A stretch of DNA of 64,000 bases from Diphasiastrum complanatum. Its lineage: Eukaryota > Streptophyta > Lycopodiopsida > Lycopodiales > Lycopodiaceae. Shown here one piece after another: positions 55,893 through 64,000 of this stretch. How positions within the stretch are numbered: position 1 is the stretch's first letter; each line of letters starts with the position of its first letter. The position numbers and the translations under genes are program-made. Below the pieces are notes generated by a model. It saw nothing but the letters and a program-made list of their open reading frames with translations, had not been told where the DNA came from and did no database searches. The stretch is from NCBI GenBank assembly GCA_029204225.1, contig CM055111.1, positions 129,001 to 193,000 of the forward strand. The letters are read 5' to 3'.

Positions 55893-56606
55893 GTGGTATC
55901 AAATTTTCAGCATTTACATGTAGATTTGGATGCTCATGCTAACATTGTTCAAAGTATTGCTATTCAAAAGACTTTGCCAAGTTTGATGGATCTTCAAGAG
56001 ATCTTGATCAATGAGGAATATAGGCTTCAAGCAAGAGGTGGATCTACATCGACACTTCAAGAGGATGATATGTTCAAAAAGGGCAAATTCAAGGGATAAA
56101 CCAAAAGTAAGTGGTCTAAAGGGCAAGATCAAGTGAATGCTTCTGTAAGTGGCAAAAAGAAGGATAGATCAAAGCTCAAGTGCTTCTATTGTGGCATCAA
56201 GGGACACTTTGCAAGTGAGTGCTACAAGAACAAGAGAAATCAAGGAGACAAGCAAGGTAATCTTACTCTTGATGAGGATGGTTTGTATGTTCAAGATGCA
56301 AATGATGATGCTTTTGTGATGTCTTCATGTATGCTTGCTAATGACGGTGATCTAGATCCTTGGTGGATTGATAGTGGAGAAAGTTCACACATGACCTTTC
56401 ACAAAGAGTACTGCACTTCTTTGTTGGCATATGGAGATGACAAGAGGTGATCTACATGGCCAATGATGGTGAGTGTGCAATCAAAGGGATTGGCACAATT
56501 CCTATTTCTCTCTCTACAAATAGGAATGTTCATTTGGAGGATGCCTTGTTTATTCCATCTATTACCAATAATCTACTTAGTGTGAGCCAAATGCTAAGTA
56601 AAGGCC
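55893..56606 (+). pseudogene. Older Ty1/copia: gag C-terminus and protease
   Basis: The gag N-terminus is missing; the frame starts in SIAIQKTLPSLMDLQEILIN. A Lys/Ser linker leads to the knuckle CFYCGIKGHFASEC, and protease follows with WWIDSGESSHMTFHKEY (catalytic DSG intact). ANDGECAIKGIGTIPISL and IPSITNNLLSVSQMLSKGLN come next. A TAA at 56097-56099 and a frameshift near 56447 break it. At 56606 the sequence is interrupted by the young copia and resumes at 62947 in the same protein context. Confidence 0.9.
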
Positions 56607-56611
56607 TCAAC
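56607..56611. other. Target-site duplication TCAAC (left)
   Basis: TCAAC precedes the 5' LTR and recurs directly after the 3' LTR at 62942-62946. This is the 5-bp duplication expected of copia integration and fixes the element borders. Confidence 0.9.
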
Positions 56612-57473
56612 TATTGAAAATTGTCACTTCTCACTTGACATTGGTTCATGTAAATATTGATCAAACATTAGAATATGTTGATGATATGATTTCACACGTG
56701 TGGAGCCTGTTCCCACGTGTGAAAGGATGTACTTTTCATGTTTGTATATATCCAAATTGATTTTGTATCATTTTAGTTAGTGTGAACATGAAATGGCTAG
56801 TTTTTAGTCAAGTTGACTAGTCACCTACAAATTAGCTTTTCCTTGCATGTGCATGAGTAAATGCTCCCACATGGCAAGTGGATGTTCACACGTGTGTATA
56901 GAGTACTAGAAGATAAGAGTTGACCATTTTTCTTAGATCCTATTTTGTAGAGAATATTCCTATATTCTAGGAGACTAGCTTTTTGGATTTTAGTCATATT
57001 CTAGAAGGTCAACTATTGGATAAGGATCAAGGATGGATAAAATGGATAGATCTTAGTGATGTGGCACTCTTCACACGTGTGAAGGCCTGCTGGACTGTAC
57101 CAGACTCATGGATGTACTTGATCCATAAAAGGATCATCATTTTGCTAAGAAAATTGATGAGACTTTTGCACTCTACACTTTTGTGAGATTTCTAGTCATT
57201 TGTCTTGTGATTTTTATGCATGATTGCTATCTAGTATCATTGTACTTGTTGTATCAGGTGCAGGCCGTACAGTGGACAGTACTCCACACGTGTGAAGCCG
57301 CTCTCACTAAAAAATGATGTGTTGATCCATTGCTCTTGCTTAAATCCAAGTGTAGTGAATCTAGATCAAGATCTAATGTGTAGAACTTGATAGATTCATT
57401 GATTAAGCAACCAATAACTCTCTATGATTGTAAAGTACAATCATTATTGTCCTAAAAACTGTAAAATTTATCA
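56612..57473 (+). repeat. 5' LTR of the young copia element
   Basis: About 862 bp from TATTGAAAATTGTCAC (the terminal TG is mutated to TA) to AAATTTATCA. It differs from the 3' LTR at roughly a dozen sites and lacks a 19-bp duplication. It carries five ACGTGT-type G-box palindromes (about 56694, 56713, 56887, 57070, 57286), a likely regulatory feature. An open frame of 67 codons in it is present in both LTRs but is not a known gene. Confidence 0.95.
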
Positions 57474-57486
57474 TGGTATCAGAGCT
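57474..57486 (+). other. Primer binding site of the young copia
   Basis: TGGTATCAGAGCT immediately follows the 5' LTR and is a perfect plant copia initiator-Met primer site. Confidence 0.95.
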
Positions 57487-58068
57487 AAGTAAGAGAGTGA
57501 TCATTGAATCATAAATCTTGTAAAGATCATTGGCAAAATTTGTTTTTTGGCCAATACTAGTGAGGGCGAGTTCTTCTAGAGTGATAGCTTGTAATCATTT
57601 GGATAAAAACAACTTGGAGGCTGTGTATGTACTTTTCACACGTGTGAAACCGTACAACAACTTTCAATTCAAGCTACTTTGTGTTTGTTGGTCCCAAAAT
57701 CACAATACTAGTTCATTTTTTGTGCTCTTTGAAGCATAGTATTGATCTAGATTTATTCTAACTAATGCCTATGACCAAATAGTGTTTTGGATCATTGAAG
57801 CATTTCTTTTTAGAGTCTAAGATCAGATCTTAAGAGGCTGATTTGTTCAGATCCTTAGTTGAAGTGAAATCTCTAAGAAAAGTGTAAAGCAATTTTTTTG
57901 TGAGAGTGAAAGCTAGAAATTTTTGGTAAGATCTTTGATTATCATTCAAGCTTGTGTGCTAGTTTGATAGAGACAAGCCTATAGGCATTCTAGTAAGCTT
58001 TAGGCCTTTTCATAGATCTTTTAAAATTCAAAAATCTTTGTGATTTTTAAAAGAGCATTCATTCTAAA
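57487..58068 (+). other. 5' leader of the young copia
   Basis: About 580 bases of untranslated leader. It holds another CACACGTGTG palindrome near 57637 and a few upstream ATGs in short frames. No packaging signal can be defined by eye. Confidence 0.75.
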
Positions 58069-60033
58069 ATGTCATCCATGGGTGGATATTTGATGGAATC
58101 AAGTGAGAGACTCACTTCCACAAATTATTCCATTTGGAAAGTGAGAATGGACTCACTCCTAGTGATCCATGATCTATATGACATAGTTCAAGGAGTAGAG
58201 GAAGAGCCTCAAACTCCCCAAGAACAAGCCAAATACAAGAAGAGAGCAAGATTAGCTCTGCATTGCATAAAGTTAAATGTATGCAATGACCTCTTGAAAG
58301 AGGTGTCTTCTTGTACCTCATCCAAAGAGGCTTGGGATTCATTAAAGAGCATTTATGAATCCAACAATACTTCAAGAATCCTCATGCTAAGAAATCAAGT
58401 TTTCCAAAGCATGAAAGGAAGTGGAGAGAGTGGACAAGAGTATGTTCTTAGGATCAAATCTCTTAACAAGGAGTTAAGTGCAATAGGAGAGAAGATCCAA
58501 GATCAAGAACTAGTACAAATCATTTTGAATGGTCTAAGTGATGAGTTTACCAACTTAGTCCAATCATTTGTCATTCAAGACTCTCTTCCATCCATTGAAA
58601 AGTTGCACAATGTTCTTGTGGCCGAGGAGAGTAGGCTTCTACACCTCAAGACAAGAATGGATAGCATGTCACTTAATGGAGGAGAGGAGAAAGCTAACTT
58701 TACATCTAAAGGCAAGAAAAAGCAAAATCCATTCAAGAAAAATCAAGGCAAGGAGGCCGAGATGAAGAATGAAGGATCTACCTCCAAAGGCAAAGTGAAG
58801 AACAAGGCAAAACTAAAGTGTTTCTTTTGTGGAAAGAAAGGACACTTTGCCTCAGAATGCTATTTGAAGAAGAATCAACAAGCCAAAGGAGATCAAGGGA
58901 ACATTGCTCAAGAGGAAGAATATGAGGATGGATTCAACACATCCTTAATGGTTGCATCTACACCAACTTCAAGTCAAGACACATGGTGGATAGATAGTGG
59001 GGTTAGTTCCCACATGTCCTTTAACAAGCATTATTTTTCTACTATTCTATCTTGTAATGACTCTAAGAAGTCAATATACACTGCTAGTGATCAAGCATGC
59101 AAGATAGATGGCATAGGATCTATACCTCTTTCTTTAGGCACATATAAAAGGATAGATCTAGATAATGCTTTGTATGTTCCTACCATTTCAAGAAACTTGC
59201 TTAGTGTAGGACAATTAATGGACAATGGACTAGATGTACATTTCAAGAATGGAGTTTGTTCCATCTTGAAAAATGATAAGTGCATAGCTAATGGCATTAA
59301 GAAAGGTAGACTTTTCAAGTTGGATGCTAATGTTGCAAGTGAAAGTGTGAACTTGGCTAGGGAGGAGCTAACTCAAGTGGAGCTTTGGCATAAGAGATTA
59401 GGCCATCCTAATCTTCAATATATGGAGTCAATGGCAAGCAAGGAACTAGCTCTCGGCCTACCAAGAGCTTTCAAGAAGTGTGGAAAAATGTGTGAGGCAT
59501 GTGACCTTGCAAAGTCACACAAATCTTCTTACAAGAAATCTTCATCAAGATCTCTCTCTCCCTTGGATCTCATACATTCTGATGTACATAGTTTTTCACA
59601 TGCAAGTATTGGAGGTGCCTTGATGTATGTAACTTTTATAGATGATTGTACTAGATTCACATGGATTGAGTTACTATCAAAGAAAAGTCTTGTTTATGAA
59701 GCTTTCATTAAGTTCAAGTCTCTAGTAGAGAAACAACTTAGTACTTCTATCAAAGCACTAAGATGTGATAATGGAGGAGAGTACACCTCCAATAAAATGA
59801 AAGACTTTTGTGAGATCAATGGTATTAAGTTACAATACACTTGTTCCTACACCCCTCAACAAAATGGGGTGGCCGAGAGGAAAAATAGGAGTCTATGTGA
59901 GTGTGCAAAGTCCTTGAGGCTTGATGCATCACTTCCCATCTCATTTTGGGGAGAAGCCATAACATGTGCTAATTATTTGTGTAATAGACTTCCTAGTAGT
60001 GCTATAGATGGGATCTCACCTTATCAAACCTAG
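58069..60033 (+). CDS. Young Ty1/copia gag-protease-integrase ORF
   Basis: A 654-codon open frame from ATG 58069. Gag (1-200) has STNYSIWKVRMDSLLV and SKEAWDSLKSIYESNNTSRI. The knuckle CFFCGKKGHFASEC is near residue 260. Protease TWWIDSGVSSHMSF near 305 has intact DSG. GAG-pre-integrase ELWHKRLGHPNLQYM is near 445. The integrase core keeps all three catalytic acidic sites (HSDVHSF, RCDNGGEY and QQNGVAERKNR). A TAG at 60031 ends it inside the polyprotein, where intact elements continue into the integrase tail. The domain order protease-integrase-RT identifies Ty1/copia. The gag resembles the relic at 6943-7499. Confidence 0.95.
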   Translation: MSSMGGYLMESSERLTSTNYSIWKVRMDSLLVIHDLYDIVQGVEEEPQTPQEQAKYKKRARLALHCIKLNVCNDLLKEVSSCTSSKEAWDSLKSIYESNNTSRILMLRNQVFQSMKGSGESGQEYVLRIKSLNKELSAIGEKIQDQELVQIILNGLSDEFTNLVQSFVIQDSLPSIEKLHNVLVAEESRLLHLKTRMDSMSLNGGEEKANFTSKGKKKQNPFKKNQGKEAEMKNEGSTSKGKVKNKAKLKCFFCGKKGHFASECYLKKNQQAKGDQGNIAQEEEYEDGFNTSLMVASTPTSSQDTWWIDSGVSSHMSFNKHYFSTILSCNDSKKSIYTASDQACKIDGIGSIPLSLGTYKRIDLDNALYVPTISRNLLSVGQLMDNGLDVHFKNGVCSILKNDKCIANGIKKGRLFKLDANVASESVNLAREELTQVELWHKRLGHPNLQYMESMASKELALGLPRAFKKCGKMCEACDLAKSHKSSYKKSSSRSLSPLDLIHSDVHSFSHASIGGALMYVTFIDDCTRFTWIELLSKKSLVYEAFIKFKSLVEKQLSTSIKALRCDNGGEYTSNKMKDFCEINGIKLQYTCSYTPQQNGVAERKNRSLCECAKSLRLDASLPISFWGEAITCANYLCNRLPSSAIDGISPYQT

Positions 60034-60720
60034 CTTTAAAAGAATCCCAATGTAAAAGATTTTAAGATCTTTGGATGTACTTGTTATGTACACATTCCTT
60101 TGGAGACTAGAAGGAAAGAAGATGCTACCTCCTTCAAAGAATCTTTGTTGGCTATGGAGAAAATAGCAAGGGATATAGGATATATGATCCTACATCCAAG
60201 AAAGTAAAGGTGAGCAAGGATGTACTTTTTGATGAGTCACAATTTGCTAAGAGCTTGTCAAATGGATCTAAACCATTGTGCATTGAAGATCTTGACAAAT
60301 CCAAGGAAGATCTTGACAAACCCGAGGAGGATCATGACAAACCCGAGGATGGAGATTTGGATCCGAGTCAAAAGGGGCCAAGAAGATCATCAAGGAGCAA
60401 GGCCGAGACCTCAAGGCTTACCTATGTGGACAAGGGAAAGCAAAAGGAAGGCTCTACATCTTCTACCTCTTACTCTTTTTTAGCTACATTGATTGAAGAA
60501 CCATCATCTTTTGAAGAAGCATGTAAATCTAAAGTTTGGAGAGATGCAATGCAAGTAGAGTATGATGCATTAGAAGAGAATCATACTTGGAATCTTGTAA
60601 ATCTTCCAAGAGGAAAGAAACCACTTGCATGTAAGTGGATTTATAGAATTGAGTACAATCAAGATGGATCTATTAGTAAATACAAAGTAGGCTTGTTGCT
60701 AAGGGATTTCTTCAAATAAA
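60034..60720 (+). pseudogene. Young Ty1/copia integrase tail and RT start
   Basis: After the TAG the reading continues as KNPNVKDFKIFGCTCYVHIP. A frameshift near 60110-60140 leads to SKKVKVSKDVLFDESQ, an acidic linker with imperfect DLDKPEED repeats (60285-60355), SSRSKAETSRL and the RT start (FEEACKSKVWRDAMQVEYDA, PLACKWIYRIEYNQDGS). A small deletion near 60685 shifts the frame before the LVAKGF motif. These are the only serious breaks in an otherwise well preserved polyprotein. Confidence 0.9.
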
Positions 60721-62046
60721 AGGATTGGATTATGAAGAAACATTTGCACCTATAGCTAAGCTTGTAACTATTAGATTAATCATTTGCATTGCTACTTTGT
60801 TCAAATGGGATCTCTACCAAATGGATGTGAGAAATGTCTTCTTGAATGGCTTCTTAGAAGAGGAAATCTACATGATGCAACCCGAGGGCTTCATCAAGGT
60901 TGGTGAGGAGCAAAAGGTGTGCTACTTAAGGAAGAGCCTATATGGCTTGAAGCAAGCACCTAGAGCTTGGTACTCTAGGTTGCATGATTTTCTCTATTAT
61001 TTTGGCTTTGTACTAAGTGCTTATGAACCTTCTTTATATTTCAAATGTAATGAAGGAAAGATCATCATTTTGGTTCTTTATGTTGATGACATCATTATGA
61101 CAGGAAATGATGATGATGGCATAGGCAAAGTAAAAGTTGACTTATCTAGTGAGTTCAAGATGGTAGATCTAGGCTTCCTAAAGTTTATACTTGGGATAGA
61201 AGTGTCTAGAAGTAGCAATTGTACTTTCATAAGTCAATCTAAGTATGCTACTTCCATTCTTGAAAGATTTGGTATGAAACATTGTAAGGGGATTGACACC
61301 CCTATGGAGCATGTTGTGAAAGCAACTAATGAAGGTGATGAAGCATCCTTTGAGGACATCACTCTCTTTAGGAAGCTTATAGGCTCTCTAATCTATTTAA
61401 CTATCACTAGACCTGACTTAAGTTTTTGTGTAAGAAAGTTGAGTGAAAGTATACAAGCTCCTTTAGTTCATCATTGGAAAAGTGCCAAAAGAGTACTTAG
61501 ATATGTTTCTAGTACTAGATGTTTTGGCATACTTTATGAAGGATCTAACTTGCACTTGAGAGCCTACTCGGATTCAGATTTTGCAGGTGACAAGATGGAT
61601 AGGAAGTCCATTAGTGCATTTGCAACATTTCTTTGTGGAGGAGTGATATCTTGGCTTTCCAAAAAGCAAGATACAATCTCACTATCTTCTTGTGAAGCCG
61701 AGTACAAGGCATTGACTTCAACAACCAAAGAGCTCCTATGGCTAAGAAGACTCTTGATGGAACTACATGTGCTAGAGGCCGAGGAGATCCCTTAAATATT
61801 TTGTGACAATCAAGCTTCTCAACAAATTGCTTCAAATCCTATCTTCCATGCTAGAACAAAGCATATTGAGATAGCTCACCACTTTGTGAGGGAGAAGGTA
61901 CAATCCAAGGAAGTGCAACTACATCATGTACCATCATCCGAATGCATAGCTGATATCTTAACCAAACCATTGTCCAAAGATCCATTTTTTAAGTTAAGAT
62001 ATGCTCTTGGAATTGTAGATAGATGTACACTAGATTTGCCAAGTTA
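60680..62046 (+). pseudogene. Young Ty1/copia reverse transcriptase and RNase H
   Basis: The main frame runs from 60725. RT shows DYEETFAPIAKLVTIRLI, QMDVRNVFLNGFLEEEIYMM, LRKSLYGLKQAPRAWYSRL and catalytic LYVDD. RNase H follows with AYSDSDFAGDKMDRKSI, ISLSSCEAEYKAL and TKELLWLRRLLMEL. A TAA at 61793 interrupts the frame where Lys or similar is expected. The protein then resumes with IFCDNQASQQIASNP, KHIEIAHHFVREK and ADILTKPLSKDPFFKLR to a TAG at 62044. Stops and frameshifts make the copy non-autonomous today. Confidence 0.93.
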
Positions 62047-62060
62047 GAAGTGAGGAGGAG
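62047..62060 (+). other. Polypurine tract of the young copia
   Basis: GAAGTGAGGAGGAG directly precedes the 3' LTR start TGTTGAAAATTG. It is intact by appearance. Confidence 0.85.
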
Positions 62061-62941
62061 TGTTGAAAATTGTCACTTCTCACTTGACATTGGTTCATGT
62101 AAATATTGATCAAACATTAGAATATGTTGATGATATGATTTCACACGTGTGGAGCCCGTTCCCACGTGTGGAGCCTGTTCCCACGTGTGAAAGGATGTAC
62201 TTTTCATGTTTGTATATATCCAAATTGATTTTGTATCATTTTAGTTAGTGTGAACATGAAATGACTAGTTTTTAGTCAAGTTGACTAGTCACCTACAAAT
62301 TAGCTTTTCCTTGCATGTGCATGAGTAAATGCTCCCACATGGCAAGTGGATGTTCACACGTGTGCATAGAGTACTAGAAGATAAGAGTTGACCATTTTCC
62401 TTAGATCCTATTTTGAAGGGAATATTCCTATATTCTAGGAGACTAGCTTTTTGGATTTTAGTCATATTCTAGAAGGTCAACTATTGGATAAGGATCAAGG
62501 ATGGATAAAATGGATAGATCTGAGTGATGTGGCACTCTTCACACGTGTGAAGGCCTGCTGGACTGTACCAGACTCATGGATGTACTTGATCCATAAAAGG
62601 ATCATCATTCTGCTAAGAAAATTGATGAGACTTTTGCACTCTACACTTTTGTGAGATTTCTAGTCATTTGTCTTGTGATTTTTATGCATGATTGCTATCT
62701 AGTATCATTGTACTTGTTGTTTCAGGTGCAGGCCGTACAGTGGATAGTACTCCACACGTGTGAAGCCGCTCTCACTAAAAAATGATGTGTTGATCCATTG
62801 CTCTTGCTTAAATCCAAGTGTATTGAATCTAGATCAAGATCTAATGTGTAGAACTTGATAGATTCATTGATTAAGCAACCAATAACTCTCTATGATTGTA
62901 AAGTACAATCATTATTGTCCTAAAAACTGTAAAATTTATCA
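62061..62941 (+). repeat. 3' LTR of the young copia element
   Basis: About 881 bp, TGTTGAAAATTG to AAATTTATCA. It matches the 5' LTR at about 98 percent by eye. It has an extra 19-bp GTGGAGCC-GTTCCCACGT unit near 62155, giving six ACGTGT palindromes here (about 62140, 62160, 62180, 62354, 62540, 62754). Confidence 0.95.
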
Positions 62942-62946
62942 TCAAC
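62942..62946. other. Target-site duplication TCAAC (right)
   Basis: An identical 5-mer matches 56607-56611 and flanks the element exactly at the LTR CA end. Confidence 0.9.
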
Positions 62947-63420
62947 GTGGAGTTTGATGGAGATGCTTGTTTGATCAAAAGGAAGGATTTCTTGATTGGA
63001 AAAGGTAAAAGGCAAGGGAAGTTGTTCAAAGTAGATGCTTGTGTTATTGCTAGCCAAGTTGGATGTGTTGCAAGGGAACAAATTTCTATTCAAGAGGTTT
63101 GGCACAAAAGGATGGGACATGTCAACTTCAATTCATTGGAGGTAATGGCAAGGAAGAAGGTTGTGATTGGTCTTCCAAGTTCCTTAAGTGATGTCAAGCA
63201 TGTTTGCGAGTCTTGTGCTTTGTCTAAGTCACATAGACTACCCTATAAGTCTAGATGTATTTCTAGATATACAAAGCCTTTTCAACTTGTACATTCGGAT
63301 ATTCATGGATTTACTACAATTAGCAATAGTGGAGCTAAGATATATGTAATATTCATTGATGATTTTAGTAGATTTTGTTGGATCTATTTACTAAAGAGCA
63401 AATATAACATGTTTTGGGTG
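62947..63420 (+). pseudogene. Older Ty1/copia, continuation: GAG-pre-integrase and integrase start
   Basis: The frame resumes as VEFDGDACLIKRKDF right after the target duplication, completing the protease to integrase junction interrupted at 56606. It continues VWHKRMGHVNFNSLEVMA, CESCALSKSHRLPY and FQLVHSDIHGF (first catalytic Asp), then IDDFSRFCWIYLLKSK. It breaks off near 63420, where the 420-bp dispersed repeat of opposite orientation begins. Confidence 0.92.
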
Positions 63421-63442
63421 GATTCCATAGGATCAAAGAGTG

Positions 63443-63855
63443 CACATTTCATATCCATCTGCTATTATCTCCAATTCATGTATTGTAGTCTATAATTGAT
63501 CAATAGTCTCATTGAGCTTATCTTCATGACAAGTGCACATGTGTCCTCATAACCAATTCCCACTATTTGTGCATACCCTTTAGCTACCAGTATTGACTTA
63601 GATCTCTCTTTCCCATTAGGCTTCCTTCTAGTAGGTGACTACCAAACCGAATGCATTGTTTCGCTTGATTGATTGCGACTTTTTCTTTCATCTATCTCCC
63701 AGTAGCTTGATTGTCTCGTTAACAAATAGTACCAAAATATGTTCAAAGCTCATATATTTTGTTTTATTTTGTTTTCCTTGAGCTAGACAATTGTACTTAT
63801 TATGTTTTTGTAAAAAATATAATGGATAAATAAGTCTTCACTAGTGATACCTAAT
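63443..63855 (-). pseudogene. Copia RT fragment in a 420-bp dispersed repeat, copy 2
   Basis: Nearly identical in sequence and orientation to 49270-49692, from ATATCCATCTGCTATTATCT to CTTCACTAGTGATACCTAAT. The minus strand contains a decayed KPNGK...VAKGYAQ copia RT start. Truncation of the older copia at this exact edge shows that this piece was inserted or recombined there. Confidence 0.75.
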
Positions 63856-64000
63856 CTTTATCTGATTATCATTTTGTGATTGTGTTTTCTTTTGCAAGAC
63901 ATATAAAAAAATGTCTTCCATAACTACAACAAGGCGGGCGATTTTCAGCACTCTTTTTGAGCTTTTTTTTAGATAGAATTTAAAACAAGGCGTGGGGGTA
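63856..64000. other. Unassigned right edge
   Basis: AT-rich DNA to the window end. No gene is visible in this short stretch. Confidence 0.3.

Noticed and set aside
56983-57186. 67-codon frame present identically at 56983 and 62451
   Set aside because: It lies inside both LTRs, so its duplication is due to the LTR pair; no known LTR-encoded protein or motif is seen.

Overview
The window is nuclear DNA of a land plant with a large, repeat-rich genome. Evidence: nested Ty1/copia and Ty3/gypsy LTR retrotransposons with plant-type primer binding sites (initiator-Met and Asp tRNA), fragments of plant gene families (GRAS, F-box/kelch, SIN3-like, TMEM184/LAZ1-like), a decayed plastid tRNA-Val copy and very long GA/CT arrays. 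The species cannot be named. The F-box subtype, the transposase-like family and the lack of grass or eudicot hallmarks make a gymnosperm, fern, lycophyte or bryophyte plausible (inference). No intact, confidently functional host gene is visible.

Layout. 0-7.5 kb: copia and gypsy relics, then the 3' half of a Tat/Athila-like gypsy element. That half holds an integrase C-terminus, a long extra ORF after pol, a polypurine tract and a 3' LTR at 6194-6942 sitting inside a copia gag. 9.8-10.5 kb: a second LTR of the same family with an Asp-tRNA primer site. 10.7-15 kb: a GA/CT and GAACCGTGAG minisatellite field. 15.9-21.3 kb: a composite locus with a GRAS fragment, two head-to-head transposase-like pseudogenes forming about 1.5-kb inverted arms, and a TMEM184/LAZ1-like exon joined at an arm edge. 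21.3-24.8 kb: two gypsy relics. 25-28 kb: a GC-rich patch and a copia relic with its 5' LTR. 28-32 kb: low-information DNA with exon-like blocks. 32-43.5 kb: several decayed copia elements, a gypsy piece and a 165-bp GA tract. 43.9-49.2 kb: a candidate multi-exon gene of unknown family, the plastid trnV relic, a tRNA-like sequence and a SIN3-like pseudogene. 49.2-51.7 kb: a copia relic fused to an F-box gene. 52-55.6 kb: AT-rich DNA without recognisable genes. 55.6-63.4 kb: an old copia split by a young, nearly complete copia (LTRs 56612-57473 and 62061-62941, target duplication TCAAC).

The coding units do not form a pathway; the locus is a record of successive insertion, capture and decay. 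The points most worth follow-up are the head-to-head transposase-like locus with host exons, the post-pol ORF whose stops are all TAG or TGA, the F-box/copia fusion, the SIN3-like pseudogene, and the G-box-rich LTR of the young copia.
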